Source: Nocardioides sp. QY071
GTDB lineage: Bacteria; Actinomycetota; Actinomycetes; Propionibacteriales; Nocardioidaceae
Length of the DNA stretch: 64,000 nt
NCBI RefSeq assembly: GCF_029961765.1
Contig: NZ_CP124681.1
Location: forward strand, 2,790,001 to 2,854,000
Direction of reading: 5' to 3'
The translations under genes and the position numbers were made by a program. Shown here piece by piece: positions 48,831-55,626 of this stretch. Under the pieces are notes generated by a model. It did not search any database and had not been told where the DNA came from. It worked only from the letters and a program-made list of their open reading frames with translations. Each line of letters begins with the position of its first letter. Position 1 is the first letter of the stretch.

Positions 48831-49505
48831 GTGACGCCCTACGGAATCACCCATCTGGTGCCGCTGGCGGTGTTCGCCGTGGGGCTGGTGGTGGCCGTGC
48901 TGCGGGGACGGCGCGATGCGTCGTACGACGGACCGAGCCGGTTCAGCCGGACCCTCGCGGTGCTCATTCCCCTGGCCACGGTGCCGCTGCAGCTGGTCGA
49001 CCTCCTGGTGAACTTCGACCTCGACGTGACGCTGCCGCTGCACCTGTGCGACCTGGCGTGGATCGCGGCAACGTGGGCGCTGTGGACGCACCGGCCGCTG
49101 GCGGTGACGCTCACCTACTTCTGGGGCCTGACCCTGACCATCCAGGGGGTCGTCACGCCCTCGCTCAACGAGGACTTCCCGCACCCGAGGTACTTCGCGT
49201 TCTGGGCGCTGCACCTGCTGATCGTGTGGTCGGCGGTCTACCTGGTGGTGGGGCTGCGCAAGGCGCCCCTGTGGCGTGACTACCGCGCAGCGGTCGCGGT
49301 GACGCTGGGGTGGGCCGTGGCGACGTACGCCTTCAACGTGGTGGCCGATACGAACTACGGCTACCTGGTGCGCAAGCCGGGCACGTCGATCCTCGACCTC
49401 CTCGGCCCGTGGCCGTGGTACGTGCTCGAGGAGGTCGGAATCGTCGTCGTGGTGTGGGCGCTGCTCACCGTCGCTGCGCAACGGTGGGCGCGTCGTACCG
49501 GATAG
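48831..49505 (+). CDS. TIGR02206/YwaF family membrane protein
   Basis: 224 residues with about six membrane segments (HLVPLAVFAVGLVVAVLRG, LAVLIPLATVPLQLVDLLV, LALTLTYFWGLTL-like helix, YVLEEVGIVVVVWALLTVA). PLHLCDLAWIAATWALW and YFAFWALHLLIVW are the conserved blocks of the family. Function unknown. GTG start 18 bp from the divergent SixA gene; it ends four bases before the convergent fabI stop. Confidence 0.85.
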   Translation: MTPYGITHLVPLAVFAVGLVVAVLRGRRDASYDGPSRFSRTLAVLIPLATVPLQLVDLLVNFDLDVTLPLHLCDLAWIAATWALWTHRPLAVTLTYFWGLTLTIQGVVTPSLNEDFPHPRYFAFWALHLLIVWSAVYLVVGLRKAPLWRDYRAAVAVTLGWAVATYAFNVVADTNYGYLVRKPGTSILDLLGPWPWYVLEEVGIVVVVWALLTVAAQRWARRTG

Positions 49506-49509
49506 GTCG

Positions 49510-50292
49510 TCAGGCGCCCATCGCGTGGAAGCCGCCGTCGACGTGGACGATCTCGCCGGTCGTGGCCGGGAAGAGGTCCGACAGCAGCGCGCAGACGGCC
49601 TTGGCGGTCGGCTCCTGGTCGGTGTTGTCCCAGCCGAGCGGCGACTTGGTCGACCACATCGACTCGAGGTCCTCGAAGCCCGGGATCGCCTTGGCCGCGA
49701 GGGTGCGCAGCGGGCCGGCGGAGACCAGGTTGACCCGGATGCCGTCGCCGCCGAGGTCGCGGGCGAGGTAGCGGGCGCACGACTCCAGGCCCGCCTTCGC
49801 GACGCCCATCCAGTCGTAGACCGGCCACGCGACGCTGGCGTCGAAGGTGAGCCCGACGACCGAGCCGCCCTCGCTCATCAGCGGGCGGCAGGCGACGGCG
49901 AGGGACTTGAGGGAGTACGCCGAGACCTGGACGGCCTGGGCTACGTCCTCCCACGGGCCCTCGAGGAACTTGCCGCCGAGCAGCGTCTCGGGGTTGCCGT
50001 AGGCGATCGAGTGGACGACGCCGTCGAGCTTGGCGTCCGGGCCGAGCGCCTCGCGGACCGCGTCCGGGAGGGCGGCCAGGTGCTCGGCGTCGGTGACGTC
50101 GAGCTCGATGACGGCGGGCAGCTCGGGGAGCCGCTTGACGATGCGGCGGGTGATCCGCAGCGCCTGGCCGAAGTTGGAGACGAGCACGGTCGCGCCCTGC
50201 TCCTGAGCGAACTTCGCGACCGCGAAGCCGATCGAGGTGTCGAGGGTGACACCCGCGACGAGGATGTTCTTGCCTGCGAGGATTCCGGTCAT
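49510..50292 (-). CDS. fabI: Enoyl-[acyl-carrier-protein] reductase (NADH), InhA-like
   Basis: 260-residue short-chain reductase for the last step of type II fatty-acid elongation. Start GILAGKNILVAGVTLDTSIG and VSNFGQALRITRRIVKRL resemble mycobacterial InhA; the catalytic pair is in VYDWMGVAKAGLE (Tyr-x6-Lys), and VNLVSAGPLRTLAAKAI follows. It lies three bases behind fabG, the same fabG-fabI (mabA-inhA) order found in mycobacteria. Confidence 0.94.
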   Translation of the reverse strand: MTGILAGKNILVAGVTLDTSIGFAVAKFAQEQGATVLVSNFGQALRITRRIVKRLPELPAVIELDVTDAEHLAALPDAVREALGPDAKLDGVVHSIAYGNPETLLGGKFLEGPWEDVAQAVQVSAYSLKSLAVACRPLMSEGGSVVGLTFDASVAWPVYDWMGVAKAGLESCARYLARDLGGDGIRVNLVSAGPLRTLAAKAIPGFEDLESMWSTKSPLGWDNTDQEPTAKAVCALLSDLFPATTGEIVHVDGGFHAMGA

Positions 50293-50294
50293 TG

Positions 50295-51005
50295 TCAGTG
50301 CCCCATTCCCAGTCCGCCGTCCACGGGGATCACCGCGCCGGTCACGTACGCCGCCTCGGGGCTGGCAAGGAACAGCACCGCCCCGGCGATCTCGGTCGGG
50401 TCGGCGTACCGACCCAGCGGGACCTGGTTGCGGATCCCTTCCTTCTGCTCGTCGGTCAGCACCGCGGTCATGTCGGTGTCGACGTACCCGGGCGCCACGA
50501 CGTTCGCCGTGATCGAGCGCGGCCCGAGCTCACGCGCCAGCGAGCGCGCCATGCCGACCAGGCCGGCCTTGGAGGCGGCGTAGTTGACCTGGCCCGGCGA
50601 GCCGAGCAGGCCCACCACGCTGGAGATGAAGATGATCCGGCCCTTCTTCTGCCGCAGCATGCCCTTGGCGGCGCGCTTGGCCAGGCGGAAGGAGGCCGTG
50701 AGGTTCGTGTCGATGACCGAGGACCAGTCGTCCTCGGACATGCGCAGCAGGAGCGTGTCCTTGGTGATGCCGGCGTTGGCGACCAGCACCTCGATCGGGC
50801 CGTGCGCCTCCTCGGCGGCGGCGAAGGCCGCCTCGACCGCAGCGGCGTCGGTGATGTCGGCCTTGAGCTCGAGCGCGCCCTCGGGAGCACCTCCGCTCCG
50901 GGTGGTGACGGCGACCTTGTCGCCCGCGGCGATGAAGGCCTCGGCGATCGCGCGGCCGATGCCGCGGTTGCCTCCGGTGACGAGGACGGAACGTGGTTGG
51001 CTCAC
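50295..51005 (-). CDS. fabG: 3-oxoacyl-[acyl-carrier-protein] reductase
   Basis: 236-residue SDR with VLVTGGNRGIGRAIAEAF for NADPH binding, NAG motif VLVANAGITKDTLLLRM, Ser in FISSVVGLLG and YxxxK in VNYAASKAGLVGMARSLA. It reduces the 3-ketoacyl intermediate before FabI. GTG 51005 is favoured because SQPRSVLVTGG starts directly at the fold and TAGCGT lies eight bases upstream (51014-51019). A perfect 21-bp palindrome stands 68 bp before it. Confidence 0.93.
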   Translation of the reverse strand: MSQPRSVLVTGGNRGIGRAIAEAFIAAGDKVAVTTRSGGAPEGALELKADITDAAAVEAAFAAAEEAHGPIEVLVANAGITKDTLLLRMSEDDWSSVIDTNLTASFRLAKRAAKGMLRQKKGRIIFISSVVGLLGSPGQVNYAASKAGLVGMARSLARELGPRSITANVVAPGYVDTDMTAVLTDEQKEGIRNQVPLGRYADPTEIAGAVLFLASPEAAYVTGAVIPVDGGLGMGH

Positions 51006-51072
51006 GCTCTGTGACGCTAGTGCCGCGGGCCTGCCGACCTCACGGGCGGCAGGCACCAAGTTCGGTCCGGTC

Positions 51073-51093
51073 CCTTGTAGGACCCCTACAAGG
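51073..51093. promoter_or_regulatory. Perfect 21-bp palindrome upstream of fabG-fabI
   Basis: CCTTGTAGG and CCTACAAGG, 9-bp arms with a 3-base centre. It is 67 bases before the fabG start and 22 bases past the dodecin stop, so it is either a regulator site for the fatty-acid operon or a hairpin ending the dodecin transcript. Confidence 0.55.
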
Positions 51094-51115
51094 TCGCCCG
51101 TCGGCTACTCCTCGG

Positions 51116-51331
51116 CTACTCGTCGTCCTCGAGCCGGAACCCGATCTTCATGGTCACCTGGAAGTGCTCGACGGCGCCGTCCTTGATCTGGCCGCGCACC
51201 TGGGTGACCTCGAACCAGTCGAGGTGGCGCAGGGTCTGGCTGGCGCGCTCGATGCCGTTGCGGACGGCCTGGTCGATGCCGTCGGGGGACGTGCCGACGA
51301 TCTCGCTGACGCGGTAGGTGCGGTTCGACAT
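51116..51331 (-). CDS. Dodecin, flavin-storage protein
   Basis: 71 residues; the dodecin pattern is complete: YRVSEIVGTSPDGIDQAVRN, LRHLDWFEVTQVRGQIKDG with the flavin-stacking Trp, and FQVTMKIGFRLED. Dodecins form 12-mers that hold riboflavin, FMN or CoA. TAGGCT six bases before the ATG gives a leaderless start. Confidence 0.95.
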   Translation of the reverse strand: MSNRTYRVSEIVGTSPDGIDQAVRNGIERASQTLRHLDWFEVTQVRGQIKDGAVEHFQVTMKIGFRLEDDE

Positions 51332-51337
51332 GCCGCC

Positions 51338-51343
51338 AGCCTA
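51338..51343 (-). promoter_or_regulatory. Leaderless -10 element of the dodecin gene
   Basis: TAGGCT on the minus strand, six bases before ATG 51331. Confidence 0.55.
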
Positions 51344-51361
51344 CTCAGCGGCGTACCGGCG

Positions 51362-51367
51362 TAGGCT
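51362..51367 (+). promoter_or_regulatory. Leaderless -10 element of the DUF3099 gene
   Basis: TAGGCT, six bases before ATG 51374; the two divergent -10 hexamers around 51350 are the same sequence. Confidence 0.55.
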
Positions 51368-51373
51368 GAGGCC

Positions 51374-51667
51374 ATGGACGCCATCCGGATCACCACGGCC
51401 GGCTCCAGCGCGCAGGAGGACCTTGCGCGGCGGCAGAGGAAGTACGTCATCGCGATGACGATCCGGACCCTGTGCTTCATAGGTGCGGCGATCAGCGGCG
51501 CCGCCGGCATCCACTGGCTGTGGCCGATCCTGATCGCGGGCGCGATCATCCTGCCCTACGTCGCCGTGGTGATGGCCAACGCGGAGGACAGCCGGAGCAG
51601 CGAGCTGCCGCTCACCGGCGGTGGCGACGCGCAGCGCCAGCTCGAGCAGGGTGGGCATGGAGCCTGA
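51374..51667 (+). CDS. DUF3099 membrane protein
   Basis: 97 residues: a short head with RITTAGSSAQEDLARRQRKY, two membrane segments (AMTIRTLCFIGAAISGA, WLWPILIAGAIILPYVAVVM) and a polar tail with ANAEDSR. This matches the actinobacterial DUF3099 family of unknown function. Its last 11 bases overlap the next gene. Confidence 0.88.
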   Translation: MDAIRITTAGSSAQEDLARRQRKYVIAMTIRTLCFIGAAISGAAGIHWLWPILIAGAIILPYVAVVMANAEDSRSSELPLTGGGDAQRQLEQGGHGA

Positions 51668-51845
51668 CCTCTGCTCGGCCAAGGGCTGTCGTGAGCCGGC
51701 CATGTGGCAGCTGCTGTGGAACAACCCCAAGCTGCACACGCCCGATCGCCGCAAGATCTGGCTCGCCTGTGACGGCCACCGCGAGTCGCTCGAGGCGTTC
51801 CTCGGCGCGCGTGGGTTCCTGAAGGAGACCGTCCCCCACCGTTGA
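51657..51845 (+). CDS. Small Cys/His protein next to DUF3099
   Basis: 62 residues: MEPDLCSAKGCREPAMWQLL, NNPKLHTPDRRKIWLACDGH and RESLEAFLGARGFLKETVP. Two Cys in CSAKGC plus Cys-x-x-His (ACDGH) could bind zinc. The set is conserved beside DUF3099 in actinobacteria as far as I recognise, but the family has no name I can give. Its stop codon TGA lies in the first copy of the left 22-bp repeat array. Confidence 0.7.
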   Translation: MEPDLCSAKGCREPAMWQLLWNNPKLHTPDRRKIWLACDGHRESLEAFLGARGFLKETVPHR

Positions 51846-51900
51846 GTTGCCGCATCCTCCCCGTTGAGTTGCCGCATCCTCGCCCTTGAGTTGCCGATAG
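51840..51900 (+). repeat. Left repeat array, three copies
   Basis: CGTTGAGTTGCCGCATCC at 51840 and 51862 and a shorter copy CTTGAGTTGCC at 51885, spaced 22 and 23 bases apart. Confidence 0.9.
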
Positions 51901-51997
51901 CGCCGTTCTTCATCCACAGGGGGACCCGTCGCCAGCCCCATCCACAGGCCGCGGGTGGGACGTTCCGTACAGCCTCCGGATCAGCAACCGTCGTCGG

Positions 51998-52926
51998 ATG
52001 GTCATCGACGACTTCCCGACTGAACCAATCCACCTCGACGAGGCGGCCGAGCACGGCCTGACCCGACGACAGATCTGGCGTGGCGTTGCGATGGGTCTCC
52101 TCGTCCGCGTCGGGTCCGGCACCTATCGCCGGGTCGACATCCCCGACTCGGTCGCCCTGCGCGTGCACGCGCTGCGCTGCCACGTCGCCGCAGGTCAGAT
52201 CGTGGTCGACCGAACCGCTGCGTGGATCCACGGGGTCGACGTCCACACGATCGAGGAGAAGGACGTGACACCGGCTGTGGAGACGTGCTCGCTGCGTGGT
52301 CGTCACGCCACGCGTCGACGCGAGCTCAACGGCCGGCAGCGTGACGTCGTGCCGAGCGACATCGTCGAGGTCGATGGCCTGCGGGTCACCTCACCCATCC
52401 GGACCGCCCTCGACCTGGGTTGCCACCTCCACCGTCGTGACGCGTTCGCCGCGATGTGCCTGCTCGCTCGCCTGAACGGATTCACCAACGCAGATCTGCA
52501 GCGTGAGTCGGCGAGGTTCCGTCGCCGCAGGGGCGTGGTCCAGTGCCGGCCGCTCGTCGCCCTCGTAGATCACGCGTGGAGTCGCACCGCGAGGCGTGGG
52601 TACTGCTCGAGATCCTGGACGAGGGCCTGCCGAAGCCCGAGCCCCAGTGGTGGATCGAGATCGACGGCGTGCCGACCTACCGGCTCGACTTCGCCTACCC
52701 GTCCGCACGCGTGTGCGTCGAGTACGACGGTGAGGAGTTCCACGACCTGCTGGAGGAGCAGCGCGAGTACGACGACGAACGCCGCCGTTGGCTGCGCGAG
52801 CACGGCTGGACCGTGATCGTCGTCAAGCGCGGTGACTTCACCGGCACCGCCCGCACACGCTGGATCCGCCGGCTCGAGGCCGCGCTGGCGCCGTCGTACA
52901 ACAACCGCCGTTGGACCAAATGGTGA
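51998..52926 (+). pseudogene. DUF559 endonuclease-like protein with N-terminal AbiEi-like domain, frameshifted
   Basis: First frame (from ATG 51998): HLDEAAEHGLTRRQIWRGVA is a winged-helix like that of AbiEi antitoxins, and VDGLRVTSPIRTALDLGCHL continues the family pattern. Near 52571-52578 the family homology switches to the -1 frame, in which ESHREAWVLLEILDEG, WIEIDGVPTYRLDFAYPSA, VCVEYDGEEFHDLLEEQ and GWTVIVVKRGDF form the Vsr/PDDEXK-like nuclease (Glu, Asp, ExD). A single lost base explains the switch; no slippery sequence was seen. It may be a recent break, a sequencing error or, less likely, programmed. The gene fills the space between two inverted repeat arrays. Confidence 0.8.
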
Positions 52927-52938
52927 CTCGACCGGAGG

Positions 52939-52994
52939 GGCAACTCAACGAGGAGAAAGTGGCAACTCAACGGTGAGGATGGGGAAACTCAACC
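52939..52994 (-). repeat. Right repeat array, three copies in opposite orientation
   Basis: GGCAACTCAACG at 52939 and 52961 and GGAAACTCAACC at 52983, exactly 22 bases apart. The last copy includes the moaA stop codon. Confidence 0.9.
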
Positions 52995-53981
52995 ACCGAT
53001 CGCGGACATGGGGCGGTCGGGCTGGAGGAACGTCGGGTCGTCGATGCCGTGGCCGGGGAGCTTGCCCCACATCGCCGTGCGCCACCGCGCGGCCAGCTCC
53101 TCGTCGCTCGCGCCGGCCCGCATGGCCAGGCGCAGGTCGGACTCGGAGCGGGCGAACAGGCAGTTGCGGACCTGGCCGTCGGCGGTGAGCCGGACCCGGT
53201 CGCAGTCGCCGCAGAACGGGCGGGTGACCGAGGCGATGACACCGACGGTCGCGGGGCCGTCGTCGACCAGGAACAGCTCGGCGGGGGCGCTCCCCCGCGG
53301 CTCGGACGCCGGCGAGAGCCGGAACGCGGAGGACAGCGAGGCGAGGATCTCGTCGGCGGTCACCATGGAGTCCCGGTCCCAGCCGTGCTGGGCGTCGAGG
53401 GGCATCTGCTCGATGAAGCGGAGCTGGTAGCCACGCTCGAGGCACCAGGCCAGCAGCTCGGGGGCCTGGTCGTCGTTGACGCCGCGCAGCAGCACCGCGT
53501 TGACCTTCACCGGCCCCAGGCCCGCGGCCTCGGCGGCGGCGAGGCCCTCGACCACGTCGGCGAACCGGTCGCGCCGGGTGATCTCGTGGAAGGTGTCGCT
53601 GCGGATCGTGTCGAGACTGACGTTGGCCCGGTCGAGGCCGGCGTCGGCCAGCGCCTGCGCCGTCTTCGCGAGGCCGAGGGCGTTGGTGGTGATCGACATC
53701 TCGACACCGGCGTCGAGGGCGCGCACCTGGCGCACGATGTCGACCAGGCCACGGCGTACCAGCGGCTCGCCGCCGGTGAACCGGACCTCGTCGACGCCGA
53801 GCTCCCTGACCGCGACGCCGATCAGCCGGACGACCTCGTCGTCGGTGAGCTGCTCGTCGGTCGGCATCCAGTCGAGGCCCTCGGGCGGCATGCAGTAGGT
53901 GCAGCGCAGGTTGCAGCGGTCGGTGAGCGAGACCCGCAGGTCCGTCGCGGTCCGTCCGTGCTGGTCGATGAGTGGCTGCAC
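52989..53981 (-). CDS. moaA: GTP 3',8-cyclase MoaA
   Basis: 330-residue radical SAM enzyme that starts molybdenum cofactor synthesis from GTP. The N-terminal cluster is SLTDRCNLRCTYCMPPEGLD (CxxxCxxC), with FTGGEPLVRRGL as the SAM GGE motif; the second cluster is PFCGDCDRVRLTADGQVRNC; the chain ends in Gly-Gly, which enters the active site in MoaA. GTG start with TAGACT six bases upstream. No other mo gene is adjacent. Its stop lies in a repeat copy that bounds the DUF559 cassette. Confidence 0.95.
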   Translation of the reverse strand: MQPLIDQHGRTATDLRVSLTDRCNLRCTYCMPPEGLDWMPTDEQLTDDEVVRLIGVAVRELGVDEVRFTGGEPLVRRGLVDIVRQVRALDAGVEMSITTNALGLAKTAQALADAGLDRANVSLDTIRSDTFHEITRRDRFADVVEGLAAAEAAGLGPVKVNAVLLRGVNDDQAPELLAWCLERGYQLRFIEQMPLDAQHGWDRDSMVTADEILASLSSAFRLSPASEPRGSAPAELFLVDDGPATVGVIASVTRPFCGDCDRVRLTADGQVRNCLFARSESDLRLAMRAGASDEELAARWRTAMWGKLPGHGIDDPTFLQPDRPMSAIGG

Positions 53982-53987
53982 ACCCCC

Positions 53988-53993
53988 AGTCTA
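53988..53993 (-). promoter_or_regulatory. Leaderless -10 element of moaA
   Basis: TAGACT on the minus strand, six bases before GTG 53981. Confidence 0.55.
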
Positions 53994-54046
53994 GGCGGGG
54001 CCCCGGTTGGCTCCCGGCTGGTGCCGGGTCGCGCCGACCCGATGGC

Positions 54047-54052
54047 TACCGT
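54047..54052 (+). promoter_or_regulatory. Leaderless -10 element of the SURF1 gene
   Basis: TACCGT, six bases before GTG 54059. Confidence 0.55.
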
Positions 54053-54058
54053 TGTCCC

Positions 54059-54979
54059 GTGTTCTCCTGGCTGTCCTCGTGGCGATTCCTGCTCAGTCGC
54101 CGCTGGGTGCTGTTCTTCCTCGCGATCATCCTGGTGGGCTGGGCCACCTGGTGGCTCGGCGAGTGGCAGTTCGGGCGCCTCGACGACCGCAAGGAGCAGA
54201 ACGCGATCGTGCGCGCCAACGAGGTGCGCGACCCGGCCGACGTCGCCGAGGTCCTCGCCCCCGGGCGCAAGGTCGCCGAGGAGGACGAGTGGCGCCTGGT
54301 CACCGCGACCGGGGAGTACGTGCGCGACGACACCGTCGTGGTCCGCTACCGCACCCGCAACGGCTACCCGGGGGTCGAGGTCGTGGTCCCCCTCGTCACC
54401 GCCGACGGTACGACGCTCCTGGTCGACCGCGGCTGGTTCGGCACCGACAACCCCGTGATCAAGGGCGCCGAGCTCCCCGCACCCCCGTCCGGCGAGGTCA
54501 CCGTGACCGGCTGGGTCCGCGCCGACGGCACCGGCGGCAGCACCGCGGTCGACGACCACTCCACCCGCGCGATCGCCAGCGGCCCGATCGGCAGGGCCAT
54601 CGACCGCACGGTCTTCACCGGCTTCGTCGCGCTCAAGTCCGAGGACCCGAAGCCCGCCAAGGAGCTCGCCGCCGTCGAGCTGCCCGACCTCGGCGAGGGA
54701 CCGCACTTCTTCTACGGCCTGCAGTGGTGGTTCTTCGGCGTGCTCGCCGTCGGCGGCTTCGGCTACCTCGCCTGGGACGAGCGCAAGCTCGGGCCGCGCG
54801 GCGAGCGGGTCGGCACCAAGCGCCGCTCCGGCGGCCCGTTCTCCCGCAGGCCCCAGCCCCAGCCTCAGAGCGAGCGGAGCATCCCGCCGTCGACGGGCAG
54901 CATCACCCCGGAGACGTACGACGCCCCCGGCGACAGCACGAAGGCCGCCACCCGCCCGAACTCCTCGGGCCGGCCGTAG
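54059..54979 (+). CDS. SURF1 family cytochrome oxidase biogenesis protein
   Basis: 306 residues. Two membrane segments frame the outside domain: about 15-35 (WVLFFLAIILVGWATWWLG) and 215-240 (FYGLQWWFFGVLAVGGFGYL). SURF1 marks are GEWQFGRLDDRKEQN, RYRTRNGYPGVEVVVPL and LLVDRGWFGTDNP. It assists heme a insertion into cytochrome c oxidase. The tail after about 268 is Pro, Gln and Ser rich and its last 115 bases run antisense into the convergent SDR gene, so the natural stop may have been lost. Confidence 0.9.
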   Translation: MFSWLSSWRFLLSRRWVLFFLAIILVGWATWWLGEWQFGRLDDRKEQNAIVRANEVRDPADVAEVLAPGRKVAEEDEWRLVTATGEYVRDDTVVVRYRTRNGYPGVEVVVPLVTADGTTLLVDRGWFGTDNPVIKGAELPAPPSGEVTVTGWVRADGTGGSTAVDDHSTRAIASGPIGRAIDRTVFTGFVALKSEDPKPAKELAAVELPDLGEGPHFFYGLQWWFFGVLAVGGFGYLAWDERKLGPRGERVGTKRRSGGPFSRRPQPQPQSERSIPPSTGSITPETYDAPGDSTKAATRPNSSGRP

Positions 54980-55626
54980 CGCCGCAGCGGGATCTGCTGC
55001 GAGGCGCGCTCACGAGAGGCGTCGGCGTCGCCGCTGGCGGCGTCCAGCTCGGCGACCCGCTCGGTCGCGAGCCGGCCCGGCAGCAGGCCGTTGACCCGGA
55101 TGCCGCGCGGGCCGAGCTCGTCGGCGAGGGTCTTCGCGGCCATCGCCAGCCCCGGCCGCAGCCCGTTGGAGATGGCCAGGTCGAGGATCGGCTGGCGCAC
55201 GCTGCTGGACAGCACGAACGCGATCGAGCCGCCCTCGCCGAGCACGGCCCCGACCTCGCGAGCCAGGCGGACCGCGCCGAGGAACACCGAGCCGAAGGAA
55301 TCGGTCCACTGCTCGTCGCTCATCTGGGTGATCAGCCCGGCCGGCGGGCCGCCGACGCTGATCAGTACGCCGTCGATGCGGCCCCAGGCGTCGTGGGCGG
55401 CCGCGATCAGCCGGGTGGGCGTCCCCGGGTCGGCGTTGTCGGCGACGACGCCGAGCGCGCAGGTGGGCCCGCCCAGCGCCGCGACGGTCGCCTCCACGGA
55501 GTCGGCGTGCCGCCCCGAGACGACCACCCGGGCGCCGTCGGCGACCAGCGCCTCGGCCGTCGCGCGGCCCAGGCCGCGGGTACCACCGGTGACCAGGTAG
55601 ACCCGGTCCGTCAGCTGCAGGTCCAT
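54865..55626 (-). CDS. Short-chain dehydrogenase/reductase without the catalytic Tyr
   Basis: 253 residues with TDRVYLVTGGTRGLGRATAE for the dinucleotide, an NAG-like SVGGPPAGLITQM, and SYVSGVMLPVDGG at the end. At the YxxxK position the sequence is LRPGLAMAAKTLADE: Lys is kept but the Tyr place is Ala. Such atypical SDRs may bind but not reduce in the usual way, or use another acid. Third gene of the glpK-glpD operon (TGATG overlap). Confidence 0.87.
   Translation of the reverse strand: MDLQLTDRVYLVTGGTRGLGRATAEALVADGARVVVSGRHADSVEATVAALGGPTCALGVVADNADPGTPTRLIAAAHDAWGRIDGVLISVGGPPAGLITQMSDEQWTDSFGSVFLGAVRLAREVGAVLGEGGSIAFVLSSSVRQPILDLAISNGLRPGLAMAAKTLADELGPRGIRVNGLLPGRLATERVAELDAASGDADASRERASQQIPLRRYGRPEEFGRVAAFVLSPGASYVSGVMLPVDGGMLRSL

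Larger units (their letters stand above)
51840..52994. mobile_element. Repeat-bounded DUF559 cassette
   Basis: 1155 bp with three repeat copies at each end in inverted orientation and one endonuclease-like gene between. Outer copies contain the stop codons of the neighbouring genes (TGA at 51843-51845 and, on the minus strand, 52991-52989) at the same place in the repeat. No transposase is encoded. The layout resembles REP-flanked RAYT cassettes, with a Vsr-fold nuclease in place of the transposase; mobility is inferred. Confidence 0.5.

Noticed and set aside
51840..52994. 22-bp-period repeats as a CRISPR array
   Set aside because: Only three copies per side, no spacers of constant length and no cas genes; the bases between copies are part of the repeat unit.
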